This document shows, one piece after another, positions 53,565 to 60,883 of a stretch of 60,883 nucleotides of DNA. Position numbers and translations under genes: made by a program. The first letter of the stretch is position 1, and the number at the start of each line of letters is the position of its first letter. Source of the DNA: Acidimicrobiia bacterium. Lineage in GTDB: Bacteria > Actinomycetota > Acidimicrobiia > Spongiisociales > JAHEDJ01. The notes below the pieces were generated by a model. The model did not search any database and was not told where the DNA came from. It saw nothing but the letters and a program-made list of their open reading frames with translations. The DNA lies in assembly GCA_035471805.1 (NCBI GenBank), contig DATIPS010000002.1, positions 1-60,883 of the forward strand, in the 5' to 3' direction.

Positions 53565-54171
53565 CGGCGGCCTCGCGGCATCCGTTCACGAAGTTGGCGA
53601 GCACTCTCATGCCGTCGGGCCCGCTGCGTTCAGGGTGGAACTGCACTCCGACCCGCAGTCCGTCCCTGGCTGCGGCCACGAATGGTTTTCCGTAGGACGC
53701 CATGGCCACGGCGACCGCCTCGTCGGCCGGGTAGACGGCATACGAGTGAACGAAGTAGAAGGGGGTGCCGGCGCGGATTCCGGCGAAGAGGGGATCGGGG
53801 CGCACGAAGTCCAGGTCGTTCCAGCCGATGTGGGGGAGTTTGGGGGTGTCGAGCAACTGTTCCACCCGGCCGCCCATGAGACCGAGGCAGGCGGTGCCGT
53901 CCTCGTCGCTGGATTCGAAGAACAACTGCAGACCCACGCAGATGCCGAGGAGCGGTCGATCCAGTTCCCGGAGGGGAGAGACGAAGCCGGTTTCCTCGAG
54001 CCTTCGCATGGCGGCACCCGTCGAGCCGACACCGGGCAGTACCACACCGTCGGCGCCGGCCAGGTCTGCCGGTGTTTCGGCCACGACGACTTCTGCCCCG
54101 GTCCGTTGCAGTCCCTGGGCGATGGAGACGAGGTTGCCTGCCCCGTGGTCGATGACGGCGATGCGCGTCAC
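53554..54171 (-). CDS. hisH: Imidazole glycerol phosphate synthase, glutaminase subunit
   Basis: 205 residues, class I glutamine amidotransferase. Nucleophile Cys in [15 protein letters not shown], and the His-Glu pair in [11 protein letters not shown]. Feeds ammonia to HisF. Overlaps hisB by four bases. Confidence 0.97.
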   Translation of the reverse strand: MTRIAVIDHGAGNLVSIAQGLQRTGAEVVVAETPADLAGADGVVLPGVGSTGAAMRRLEETGFVSPLRELDRPLLGICVGLQLFFESSDEDGTACLGLMGGRVEQLLDTPKLPHIGWNDLDFVRPDPLFAGIRAGTPFYFVHSYAVYPADEAVAVAMASYGKPFVAAARDGLRVGVQFHPERSGPDGMRVLANFVNGCREAADAA

Positions 54172-54752
54172 AAGGTTCCCTTGGTCGACGGAATGCCCGT
54201 CCTGCGGGGGTCGACGGCCACGGCGGAACGCAGGGCTCTGGCCAGCGCCTTGAAGGCGGCTTCGGCGATGTGGTGGTCGTTGGCGCCGCGGGCACTGAGG
54301 TGCAGGGTCAGCCCGGCGGTGCGGGTGAACGCTTCGAGGGCGTGGGCGATGTTCTGTGTGGTCAGGTTGCCGATCCGTTCGGTCGTGAACGGCAGGTTGA
54401 TGACCGCATAGGGACGGCCGCTCACGTCGAGCACGGCTTCGGCAACGGCTTCGTCCATCGGCACCCGGGCGTCGGCGAAACGGGATATGCCCGAACGATC
54501 GCCGAGCGCCAAGGCCAGCGCCTCTCCGAGAACCAGGGCCGTGTCTTCGACCGTGTGATGGTCGTCTATGTGGAGGTCGCCCTCCGTCTTGACGGTCAGG
54601 TCGATGAGCGAGTGGTGGGAGAGCGACGTGAGCAGGTGGTCGAAGAACCCGACTCCGGTTGAGATTTCACCTTCGCCGGATCCGTCGAGATCGAGCGCCA
54701 CCGATACTCTGGTTTCTCGGGTCGAGCGTTCGACGGCAGCGGTGCGGGTCAT
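54168..54752 (-). CDS. hisB: Imidazoleglycerol-phosphate dehydratase
   Basis: 194 residues from ATG 54752, monofunctional form without the phosphatase domain. Signatures GVGFFDHLLTSLSHHSLIDLTV, DDHHTVEDTALVLGEALA and NDHHIAEAAFKALARAL carry the metal-binding His residues. Overlaps hisC and hisH by four bases each. Confidence 0.96.
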   Translation of the reverse strand: MTRTAAVERSTRETRVSVALDLDGSGEGEISTGVGFFDHLLTSLSHHSLIDLTVKTEGDLHIDDHHTVEDTALVLGEALALALGDRSGISRFADARVPMDEAVAEAVLDVSGRPYAVINLPFTTERIGNLTTQNIAHALEAFTRTAGLTLHLSARGANDHHIAEAAFKALARALRSAVAVDPRRTGIPSTKGTL

Positions 54753-55804
54753 GGCAGCCTCCTGGACAGTGTGGTGATCAGACGATCGTTCTCGGCGGGG
54801 GAGCGGACGGTGAACCTCAAGTAGAGGTTGAGAGTGTGGGTTTCCGGGAAGGAACGTACGACGATTCCGTCTTCCCACATCAGGTTTTCGGCCAGGTCGC
54901 GGGCTCCGGGTCCGACCCGGGCGAGGACGAAGTTGGTGACCGTCGGAGACATCTCGAACCCGAGCCCCGCCAGCCGGGCGGCGAGCGAGTCTCTCTGGGC
55001 GGTGACCGCCTCGACGTTGGCGGTGGCCCAGTCCGGTTCTGCGAGGGCCCGCTCGGCGAGGGCGGCCGACAGGGTTGAGATGCTGCCCGGCGGGCGCCGC
55101 TTGTGGAGTTCCGCGGCCAGGGCGGGTGACGACAGCGAGTATCCGACCCGGGCGCCGGCCAGAGCAAAGGCCTTGGACATGGTTCCGAGGACGACCAGGT
55201 TGGGGTACTCGTCGAGCCAGGTGGACCAGCGGTCTCCGGTGAACTCGGCGTACGCTCCGTCGAGGACCACTACCGCGCCGGTCGATTCGATGATCGCGCG
55301 GATCTCATCGTCCGGATCGCGGTGACCCGTCGGGTTGTTGGGCACGCACAGCCAGACGAGGTTCGCCGTCCGGGCAGCCGACTTGATGGTTTCGACGTCC
55401 AGGCCGAAGTCGGAAGTCCGTCTGGGCACCTCAACGAGTGTGGCGTCGCGCTGGCCGGTGGCGACTGCATAGAGCGTGTAGGTGGGCGGGGCGCTCACCG
55501 CGGTTCCCCCGGCGGGGAGGAAGGCGCCGGCGGTGAGCAGGATCAACTCGTCTGCTCCGGCGCCGGGAACCACCTGATCCGGGTCGGTTCCGGTGTAGGC
55601 GGCGATCGCTTCTCGCAGCGGCCGGTAGTCGGCTCCCGGGTATTCGTTGAGGCCGCTCGCGGCTGCTGCGGCGGCTTCTCCTGCCCAGTCGAAGGTGGCC
55701 GGCGATGTGTTGTGGTCGAAGCGGATGACGTCGCCCGGGTCGATCCCGGCGCGGGCGGCTATCTGGCGGGTGGTCGGCTGCCACTGATAGACGGGAGCGG
55801 TCAC
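54749..55804 (-). CDS. hisC: Histidinol-phosphate aminotransferase
   Basis: 351 residues from GTG 55804, which overlaps the hisD stop (GTGA); earlier in-frame codons lie inside hisD. PLP-dependent fold type I: VWLCVPNNPTGHRDPDDE, VVLDGAYAEF and the PLP Lys in GTMSKAFALAGARVGY. Converts imidazole acetol-phosphate to histidinol-phosphate. Confidence 0.95.
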   Translation of the reverse strand: MTAPVYQWQPTTRQIAARAGIDPGDVIRFDHNTSPATFDWAGEAAAAAASGLNEYPGADYRPLREAIAAYTGTDPDQVVPGAGADELILLTAGAFLPAGGTAVSAPPTYTLYAVATGQRDATLVEVPRRTSDFGLDVETIKSAARTANLVWLCVPNNPTGHRDPDDEIRAIIESTGAVVVLDGAYAEFTGDRWSTWLDEYPNLVVLGTMSKAFALAGARVGYSLSSPALAAELHKRRPPGSISTLSAALAERALAEPDWATANVEAVTAQRDSLAARLAGLGFEMSPTVTNFVLARVGPGARDLAENLMWEDGIVVRSFPETHTLNLYLRFTVRSPAENDRLITTLSRRLP

Positions 55805-57111
55805 GACTCCTCCCCGGCTTCGAAGCGGAGGTCGGCGGCGAGCTTGTGGGCGGTGAGCCCCTCGGCTTCGGCGAGGCAGGTGATGGTCGGTCGCAACCGG
55901 CCGAGTCCTGCGCGGGTGAGGGTCTGCACCTGCCGCCACGAACCGAAATCCTCGATCCCCAGCGGCCCGTAGGCTCTGGCGAGTCCGCCGGTGGGGAGGA
56001 CGTGGTTGGCGCCGGTGGCGTAGTCGCCGGCCGATTCGGGCGACCACCGGCCCACGTAGACCGATCCGGCCCCGCGGATCCGTTTGGCATCAGACCGGGG
56101 GTCGGCCGTGAGGATCGTGGCGTGCTCGGGGGCGTAATCGTCTACGAAGCTGATTGCCTCCTCGTGCGACGGTGCGAGCACCATCAGACCGTGGTCGGCC
56201 AGGGCGACTTCGAGGATGTCGGAACGGGACAACCGGGTCAGCAGTGCTTCCAGTTCCACCTCGACCCGGTCGAACAGGGTGTCGTCGGCGGTGACCAGCA
56301 CCGCCGGCGAGTCGGGACCGTGCTCGGCCTGTGAGAGCAGGTCGACCGCCACCAGGCGGGGGTCGGAGGTCTCGTCGGCCAGGACGCACACTTCGCTGGG
56401 GCCGGCGGGCAGGTCGATGCCGCACTCGCCGAACACATACAGCTTGGCGGCGGTGACCCAGGCGTTGCCGGGTCCGACGATTTTGTCCACCGGACGGATC
56501 GTCTCCGTGCCGTAGGCGAGGGCGGCGATGCCCTGTGCTCCGCCCACGATGTACATCTCGTCGACTTCCAGCAGCGCGGCGGCGGCCAGCAGGGTGTCGG
56601 ACACTTCGCCGTCGGGGCCGGCCGGGCTGACCACGACGACTTCCTCGACCCCGGCGAGGCGGGCAGGTGCGACCGTCATGATCAGGGTCGATGGGTAGGC
56701 CGCCTTGCCGCCGGGCACGTAGGCTCCGACCCTCCGCAGCGGAGACCAGCGGCGGGCGATCTCCACTCCGGGGACGGTTTCGATGATCCGATCCTCCGGC
56801 ATGTGGGAACGCTGGTAGGTGGAGACGTTGGCGATGGCCGCCTCGAGCGCCAGGCGCTCCTCGGGCGGAATGGCGGTGAGTGCTGCGTCCATCTCGGCGC
56901 GGGTGACCTGCATCCGGCCCGGCCGTCCGCCGCCGAAACGTTCGGAAGTGGCCGCCAGCGCTGCATCGCCACCCCTTCGTACCTCCTCGCATATGACCGC
57001 CGCTCCCGCCCGCACGTTCGGGTCGACCACCGCCGAGCGTCTGACGATCCGTTGTCTGGCGGCCGGGGAGAGGTCGCCGAGGACGATTCGCGGCATGATC
57101 GGGTTGCTCAT
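55801..57111 (-). CDS. hisD: Histidinol dehydrogenase
   Basis: 436 residues from ATG 57111, overlapping the hisG stop (ATGA). Family signatures are YVPGGKAAYPSTLIMTVAPA, QGIAALAYGTETIRPVDKIVGPGN, AGPSEVCVLADE and the C-terminal ANHVLPTGGLARAYGPLG. Oxidises histidinol to histidine with NAD+ and uses Zn2+. Confidence 0.97.
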   Translation of the reverse strand: MSNPIMPRIVLGDLSPAARQRIVRRSAVVDPNVRAGAAVICEEVRRGGDAALAATSERFGGGRPGRMQVTRAEMDAALTAIPPEERLALEAAIANVSTYQRSHMPEDRIIETVPGVEIARRWSPLRRVGAYVPGGKAAYPSTLIMTVAPARLAGVEEVVVVSPAGPDGEVSDTLLAAAALLEVDEMYIVGGAQGIAALAYGTETIRPVDKIVGPGNAWVTAAKLYVFGECGIDLPAGPSEVCVLADETSDPRLVAVDLLSQAEHGPDSPAVLVTADDTLFDRVEVELEALLTRLSRSDILEVALADHGLMVLAPSHEEAISFVDDYAPEHATILTADPRSDAKRIRGAGSVYVGRWSPESAGDYATGANHVLPTGGLARAYGPLGIEDFGSWRQVQTLTRAGLGRLRPTITCLAEAEGLTAHKLAADLRFEAGEES

Positions 57112-57968
57112 GCGATCAACTGCTGGATGCGGAGGACGAGGATGTCGCGTCCGCCCAGGGCTTTGAGGTCGGGGAGGACGTTCCACACGTCGTCGGCGTC
57201 CACCACCGAATGGACGGCCACCCAGCCTTCTTCGGCGAGGGGGACGACGGTGGGGGACTCCATGCCGGGGATGATCTCTGCCATCTTGTCGACGGCGCCT
57301 GCCGGCGCGTTGAGGAGCAGGTAGCGCTTGCCGCGGCCGGCCACGACCGCCGAGAGGGCGGTGACCACTTGCTCGACCTCGGCTGAACGCGCGCGGACAG
57401 CAGCGGGATTGGCGGCCAGCACGGCCTGGGATTCGAGGATGGTCCCGACCGGTTGAAGACCGTTCACCATCAGTGTGCTGCCGGTGGAGACGAGATCGAC
57501 CACCGCATCCGCGACGTCGAGTTTGGGAGCCACCTCGACGGAACCTTTGAGCGGAACGATCGTGACGTCGACGCCGCGGCCGGCGAAGAAGTCGGCCGTG
57601 ACCCGGGGGTGCGATGTCGCCACCCGGAATCCGGCGAAGTCCTCTGCCTTGTCGGCTTCGACGTTGCGGGGGACGGCGGCGACCAGGCGGCAGCGGCCGT
57701 AGCCCAGTTCGGCCAGCACGGGCAGTCCGTTGCCGTGCTCGGCCAGCAGATCCTGACCGGTGATCCCGAGTTCGGCGACACCGTCGGCGATCATCTCGGG
57801 AATGTCGTCTGCCCGGACGAAGAGCAGTTCGAGGTCGACGTTGTGGACGACGACCGACAGGGCTCGTTCCGTCTTCTCGAAGACGAGGCCGGCGTCGCGC
57901 AGCAGAGTGGCGGTCGGCTCTTCCAGCCGTCCTTTGTTGGGGACGGCCAGGCGGAGGGTCCGGGTCAT
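57108..57968 (-). CDS. hisG: ATP phosphoribosyltransferase, long form
   Basis: 286 residues from ATG 57968. First committed step of histidine synthesis. LRLAVPNKGRLEEPT at the start, the PRPP loop DAVVDLVSTGSTLMVNGL, and an additional C-terminal HisG_C domain (about 75 residues) for allosteric control by histidine, as in the long form that does not need HisZ. Overlaps yerC by four bases. Confidence 0.96.
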   Translation of the reverse strand: MTRTLRLAVPNKGRLEEPTATLLRDAGLVFEKTERALSVVVHNVDLELLFVRADDIPEMIADGVAELGITGQDLLAEHGNGLPVLAELGYGRCRLVAAVPRNVEADKAEDFAGFRVATSHPRVTADFFAGRGVDVTIVPLKGSVEVAPKLDVADAVVDLVSTGSTLMVNGLQPVGTILESQAVLAANPAAVRARSAEVEQVVTALSAVVAGRGKRYLLLNAPAGAVDKMAEIIPGMESPTVVPLAEEGWVAVHSVVDADDVWNVLPDLKALGGRDILVLRIQQLIA

Positions 57969-58270
57969 TTGGAATCCGCTCCGGCCAGGCGGTCGAGTAC
58001 CAGGCGATAGCCGCTCATCCCGTGCTGGCGCCACTGGTTGACCCTGGTGATGGTGGCCGTCGACACGCCGATCTCGTCGGAGATTTGACGGTAGGGGACG
58101 CCTTCTTCGAGTTTGCGGACGATCGCCCAGCGCTGGCCCAGTTCGGTTAGTTCGTTGAAGGTGAGGAGGTCGCGGAAGAAGCGGGCCACCTCATCGGTGT
58201 CCTCGAGGGTGAGCACTGCTTCGAACAATGCCTCGGTATCGGGGTTGCGCCATTCGTCACGGGGGTCCAT
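57965..58270 (-). CDS. YerC/YecD TrpR-related regulator
   Basis: 101 residues from ATG 58270 (an ATG at 58303 would extend it into the operator-like repeat). The helix-turn-helix LEEGVPYRQISDEIGVSTATITRVNQW is that of the Trp-repressor superfamily. Position as the first gene of the his operon, overlapping hisG, suggests control of histidine synthesis and of itself. No direct evidence for the ligand. Confidence 0.85.
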   Translation of the reverse strand: MDPRDEWRNPDTEALFEAVLTLEDTDEVARFFRDLLTFNELTELGQRWAIVRKLEEGVPYRQISDEIGVSTATITRVNQWRQHGMSGYRLVLDRLAGADSK

Positions 58271-58301
58271 CAGACATCCTGTCGGTAATGTGTTGTAGTA
58301 C

Positions 58302-58323
58302 ATTAGCGTTTTAGCACGCTAAT
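58302..58323. promoter_or_regulatory. Inverted repeat, candidate operator of the his operon
   Basis: ATTAGCGT (58302-58309) and ACGCTAAT (58316-58323) are perfect inverted arms with a 6-base spacer that also holds a TTAGC. It lies 32 bases upstream of the yerC-like start within an AT-rich patch that could carry the promoter (TTGTAT with a weak -10 on the minus strand). A TrpR-like regulator could bind here. Confidence 0.6.
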
Positions 58324-58388
58324 ACAAAACCAAGAATACCAGACCAGATCGAAGAGCAGATGAGAGGCAGGACCCGGCCCCACGCATT

Positions 58389-58546
58389 CTCCCCTCGCCG
58401 GAGGCGGGGGGAGTGGGCCCGCCACAGGGTGGCCGGGGCGAGGGGGGCTAGCTGTGTTCGAGCGGAAGGTCCGGGTCCCGCGTATTCGCCCCTCGCCGGA
58501 GGCGGGGGGAGTGGGCCGGCCACTGGGTGGCCGGGTCGAGGGGGGC
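58389..58546. repeat. Tandem GC-rich repeat pair upstream of the his operon
   Basis: Two ~60-bp copies (58389-58448 and 58487-58546, period 98), nearly identical, each with CTCGCCGGAGGCGGGGGGAG and a GGTGGCCGGG-CGAGGGGGGC part. The same plan appears at 52714-52788 and 32041-32160. The whole 58324-58649 stretch has no gene. Confidence 0.8.
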
Positions 58547-58649
58547 AGGTCTGGCGCTGGGGGTCCGGCCTGAGTTGGAAGGTCCCGGGCGAGCGGGGAG
58601 CACAGTCGTCGGATCACCCGTCTCGGTTGGGTGTGGGATGTGAAGGGCG

Positions 58650-59258
58650 CTACGTAGGGTCGCCGAGCCTGCGCTTCAGCGACAGGCGCTTCCAGGATCT
58701 CACTTCAGCGATGATTCCTTCGACGCTGCGTTCGATATCGGTGCGAGAGGTCTGGGCCCGCAGTTCGACGAACAGTCCGAACAGCTGGGTGGTGAGAAAG
58801 TCGGCTCGCCGGCCGGGCGATCCGGAGTCGATTTCGCCCCTCGTCTCGGCGGTGGCCAGTGCGTCGGAAAACGCGTCTTTGATCATGATTCGGTAGAGGT
58901 CGGCGTCGTCGGCGAAGGACGGGTCCGGTGGCACCAGTTCCGTCATCGTATTGACCATCAGGCACCCGGCCGGCTTGTCGGGCTGATCCGCCGAAACCTG
59001 TTGGAAGAATGCCTCGAGTGCGTCGAGTCCGCCTTCGGAGAGGGGGGCGAGTCGTGTACCGAAATACTCCAGATAGTGGTTGAGGGCCGTGCTGAAGAGT
59101 TCCCGCTTCGACCCGTACTCGGAGTAGAGCGAGGAGCGGGAGAGGCCGGTCGCCTCGGCGAGGTCCTCGATTGACGTTGCCCCGTACCCCTGGGTCCAGA
59201 AGACATTCATCGCTATTCCTGCGATTCTGTCCGGTTCATACTGTTTGGTGCGCGGCAT
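58650..59258 (-). CDS. TetR/AcrR-family transcriptional regulator
   Basis: 202 residues from ATG 59258 (59264 also possible). HTH ATSIEDLAEATGLSRSSLYSEYGSKRELF, then a TetR C-terminal domain with GCLMVNTMTELVPPD, similar to the AcrR group that has the conserved GCL motif. No candidate target gene is directly next to it. Confidence 0.9.
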   Translation of the reverse strand: MPRTKQYEPDRIAGIAMNVFWTQGYGATSIEDLAEATGLSRSSLYSEYGSKRELFSTALNHYLEYFGTRLAPLSEGGLDALEAFFQQVSADQPDKPAGCLMVNTMTELVPPDPSFADDADLYRIMIKDAFSDALATAETRGEIDSGSPGRRADFLTTQLFGLFVELRAQTSRTDIERSVEGIIAEVRSWKRLSLKRRLGDPT

Positions 59259-59264
59259 GGTCAT

Positions 59265-59738
59265 TCTTCCGGTGCGAACTGAAATGGACTGAGTGTTCCA
59301 GAATAGGGGGCGGGGGCCGAACAGTCAATGGGTGTGGGCAACAATCGAGAACTGGAACGGATGGTCTGATTTCGAGGGCAGGCTATGAGATCGAGTGGTC
59401 CAATAAGAATCGTCCATGTTGAGATCCTTTCCGGTGCCCGTCTTGTGGCGCTGCTTGCGCGGATGCTCTCAGACGTCGGGGACGGAGTCTGTCGACTCGG
59501 ACGATCGGCAGTAGTTGATCTTTGCCTCTGCCGGGAGTGGCCGATCCCGGTCGTGTGTCGAGTTGTCCACACCTTGTGGGCATCAGCGGGTGGCCGCGAT
59601 GAGTGGTGTGAGTTCGGCCGGCGCCGGGACTGATGCGGGCCGTGAGCGGACCGGATTCCGGAACTGGGAACTCGAAAACTCGGTCTCGAGAGGCTACGGT
59701 GCAGGGCCTGCGGGGCATGCGAAGTCAGGCGGTTGTAG
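59265..59738. other. Gap between TetR and hisA with nothing recognised
   Basis: 474 bp. Short ORFs here lack family likeness or ribosome sites. The part just before 59739 holds the hisA leader, and the part near 59265-59330 should hold the TetR promoter. I see no hairpin terminator or repeat of note. Confidence 0.5.
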
Positions 59739-60452
59739 GTGCAGGTGATTCCGGCGGTCGATGTGTTGGACGGGTCTGTCGTTCGTCTGCGGCAGGGCCG
59801 TTTCGACGACGTCACGACCTACGCGTCGGACCCCGTGGCGGTCGCCAGATCGTGGGCCGATGAGGGGGCCGATCTGGTCCACATCGTCGATCTGAACGGA
59901 GCCCGCAATGGTGATCCCGATAGGGAACTCTGGATGCGTCTCTCCGCGGCAGGGGTGAGGTTCCAGATCGGCGGAGGGATCCGCACCGTCGCCGTCGCCG
60001 CCGACGCTCTGGACGGGGGCGCCGAGCGAGTGGTGCTCGGAACCGCCGCCGTGTGGGATCCGGACATCCCGGGCGCGTTGGTGGAGAAATACGGATCCGG
60101 CCGGGTCGTGGCAGCCCTCGACGTTCGTGACGGCCGGGCAACTGGATCCGGGTGGGAGGAGCGGGGCAGACCCGTTGCAGAGGTATGCCGGGTCCTTGTC
60201 GATCTCGGCGTCGAGTGGATCCTCGCCACCGGAATCGAGCGAGACGGGATGATGACCGGGCCCGACACCGATTTGCTCGCCCGAATCAGGGAACTGGCTC
60301 CTTCCCTCCAGCTCATTGCGTCGGGCGGTGTGTCGGATTTGGCGGATCTCCTCGGGTTGCGCGACTGCGGCTACGAGGCGGTGGTGATCGGCCGGGCACT
60401 CTATGAAGGCCGCTTCACCCTCGGGGATGCGATTCTGGCGGGCGCCGGGTAG
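59739..60452 (+). CDS. hisA: ProFAR isomerase (HisA)
   Basis: 237 residues from GTG 59739. TIM barrel: VIPAVDVLDGSVVRLRQG with catalytic Asp8, FQIGGGIRTVAVAADALDGGAERVVLGTAA, ATGIERDGMMTGPDTDLL with the second Asp, and LIASGGVSDLADL. It is detached from the his operon and on the opposite strand. PriA function (HisA plus TrpF) is known in actinobacteria and cannot be decided here; no trpF was seen in the window. Confidence 0.94.
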   Translation: MQVIPAVDVLDGSVVRLRQGRFDDVTTYASDPVAVARSWADEGADLVHIVDLNGARNGDPDRELWMRLSAAGVRFQIGGGIRTVAVAADALDGGAERVVLGTAAVWDPDIPGALVEKYGSGRVVAALDVRDGRATGSGWEERGRPVAEVCRVLVDLGVEWILATGIERDGMMTGPDTDLLARIRELAPSLQLIASGGVSDLADLLGLRDCGYEAVVIGRALYEGRFTLGDAILAGAG

Positions 60453-60655
60453 CCGCGCCTCTTCTCTGGGCCCATTCGCGGCACCGGAAGTGACTGGTCA
60501 CAATTGACCTTTTTCGAATAGTCACCCCGCTCCTTCCCTCAGCGCTTCATCTGCCTGAGCATGTTGGTAGCTTCTGAGGGGAAGAGTCATCGATAGGGGA
60601 ACGAAAAGGCCTGCAACCGCGTGCGCTGCGCGGCGTTCGGGCGTTGTATGCCTTC

Positions 60656-60679
60656 CCCGTCACACCCGGGTGTGACGGG
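60656..60679. promoter_or_regulatory. 24-bp perfect palindrome in the leader of the last gene
   Basis: CCCGTCACACCCGGGTGTGACGGG is a perfect palindrome 45 bases before the start at 60725. The leader also holds CCCTCAG/CTGAGGG arms at about 60536-60580. It may be an operator or a structured 5' leader; no riboswitch class could be assigned. Nothing else is seen from 60453 to 60724. Confidence 0.5.
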
Positions 60680-60724
60680 CATGCCTCCTACCTGGTGACA
60701 GGGGCCAACAGAGAGGGAGGCATT

Positions 60725-60883
60725 ATGGCGAAATACAAACCGCGGCACGCCGCGCCGCGAAACCGCAGAACGTTGCTTGTAGTTGGTTTGGTCTCAGCGT
60801 TGGCCTTGTTTGGGATCGGCACCGCGATGGCCAGCCCGACCGGAGTGCTGCAATCCCAGCTCTTTGAGTTGGATCGGAACGCG
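60725..60883 (+). CDS. Exported protein, 3' end outside the window (partial)
   Basis: The first 53 residues are visible: a basic N-terminus MAKYKPRHAAPRNRRT, a hydrophobic helix LLVVGLVSALALFGIGTAMA and a cleavage site after MAS. The Shine-Dalgarno GAGAGGGAGG lies just upstream. The mature part (PTGVLQSQLFELDRNA...) is cut by the window end, so the family cannot be told. Confidence 0.7.
   Translation, partial: MAKYKPRHAAPRNRRTLLVVGLVSALALFGIGTAMASPTGVLQSQLFELDRNA

Noticed and set aside
59265-59738. Possible decayed HNH gene before hisA
   Set aside because: Neither strand shows the HNH Cys/His motif or DUF222-like sequence; the short ORFs look random.
60453-60724. Possible c-di-GMP or c-di-AMP riboswitch before the last gene
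   Set aside because: The conserved core motifs of those classes could not be placed; only hairpins and a palindrome are certain.

Overview
The window looks like a high-GC actinobacterial chromosome. Support comes from a DUF222/HNH (13E12-type) gene, an SCO4226-like nickel protein, an AAC(2')-I homologue, frequent 4-bp ATGA gene overlaps, GTG/TTG starts and lipoproteins with Thr/Ser/Glu-rich linkers. A deep-branching group such as Acidimicrobiia would fit, but that placement is inference. I saw no tRNA, rRNA operon, CRISPR array, prophage or insertion sequence. Two genes are cut by the window edges.

Layout: 1-5.5 kb holds an ArsR-type regulator (5' partial), an SRAP protein, a TetR regulator, formate-THF ligase and RNase P RNA (minus strand). 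5.5-9.7 kb holds a cyclotransferase-like protein, a DUF3179 lipoprotein, a glutaryl-CoA dehydrogenase-like enzyme and an orphan trpD. 9.7-13.4 kb is a metal block: a Fur-family regulator, a TlpA-like lipoprotein interrupted by one in-frame UGA exactly at the first Cys of its CxxC motif (probable selenoprotein with a candidate SECIS hairpin), a textbook-like Nur box, and a nikMN-Q-O ECF transporter. 13.6-26 kb has a GerW/YtfJ protein, an ABC-2 exporter, the DUF222 gene, a quinone-reductase-like enzyme, AAC(2')-I-like and rifampicin-phosphotransferase-like proteins, a MacAB-like exporter, a PlsY-like enzyme and a ferrochelatase-like enzyme. 27-30.5 kb encodes CoA-transferase, CitE-type lyase and MaoC/HTD2-type hydratase, which together look like a C5-dicarboxylate (itaconate or mesaconate) route. 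30.6-44.6 kb has a PAF-acetylhydrolase-like enzyme, two two-component systems and a peptide ABC operon whose binding protein appears circularly permuted. 44.7-51.8 kb has glgC, a heterodimeric ABC exporter and a molybdopterin oxidoreductase. 52-58.3 kb is a tightly overlapped yerC-hisGDCBHF-hisIE operon on the minus strand, with hisA alone on the plus strand at 59.7 kb.

Several families of short palindromic or GC-rich repeats are scattered through the intergenic gaps. One of them has been built in frame into the linker of HisIE. The strongest leads are the UGA-containing TlpA-like protein, the permuted substrate-binding protein, the Nur-box nickel regulon and the coding repeat in HisIE.
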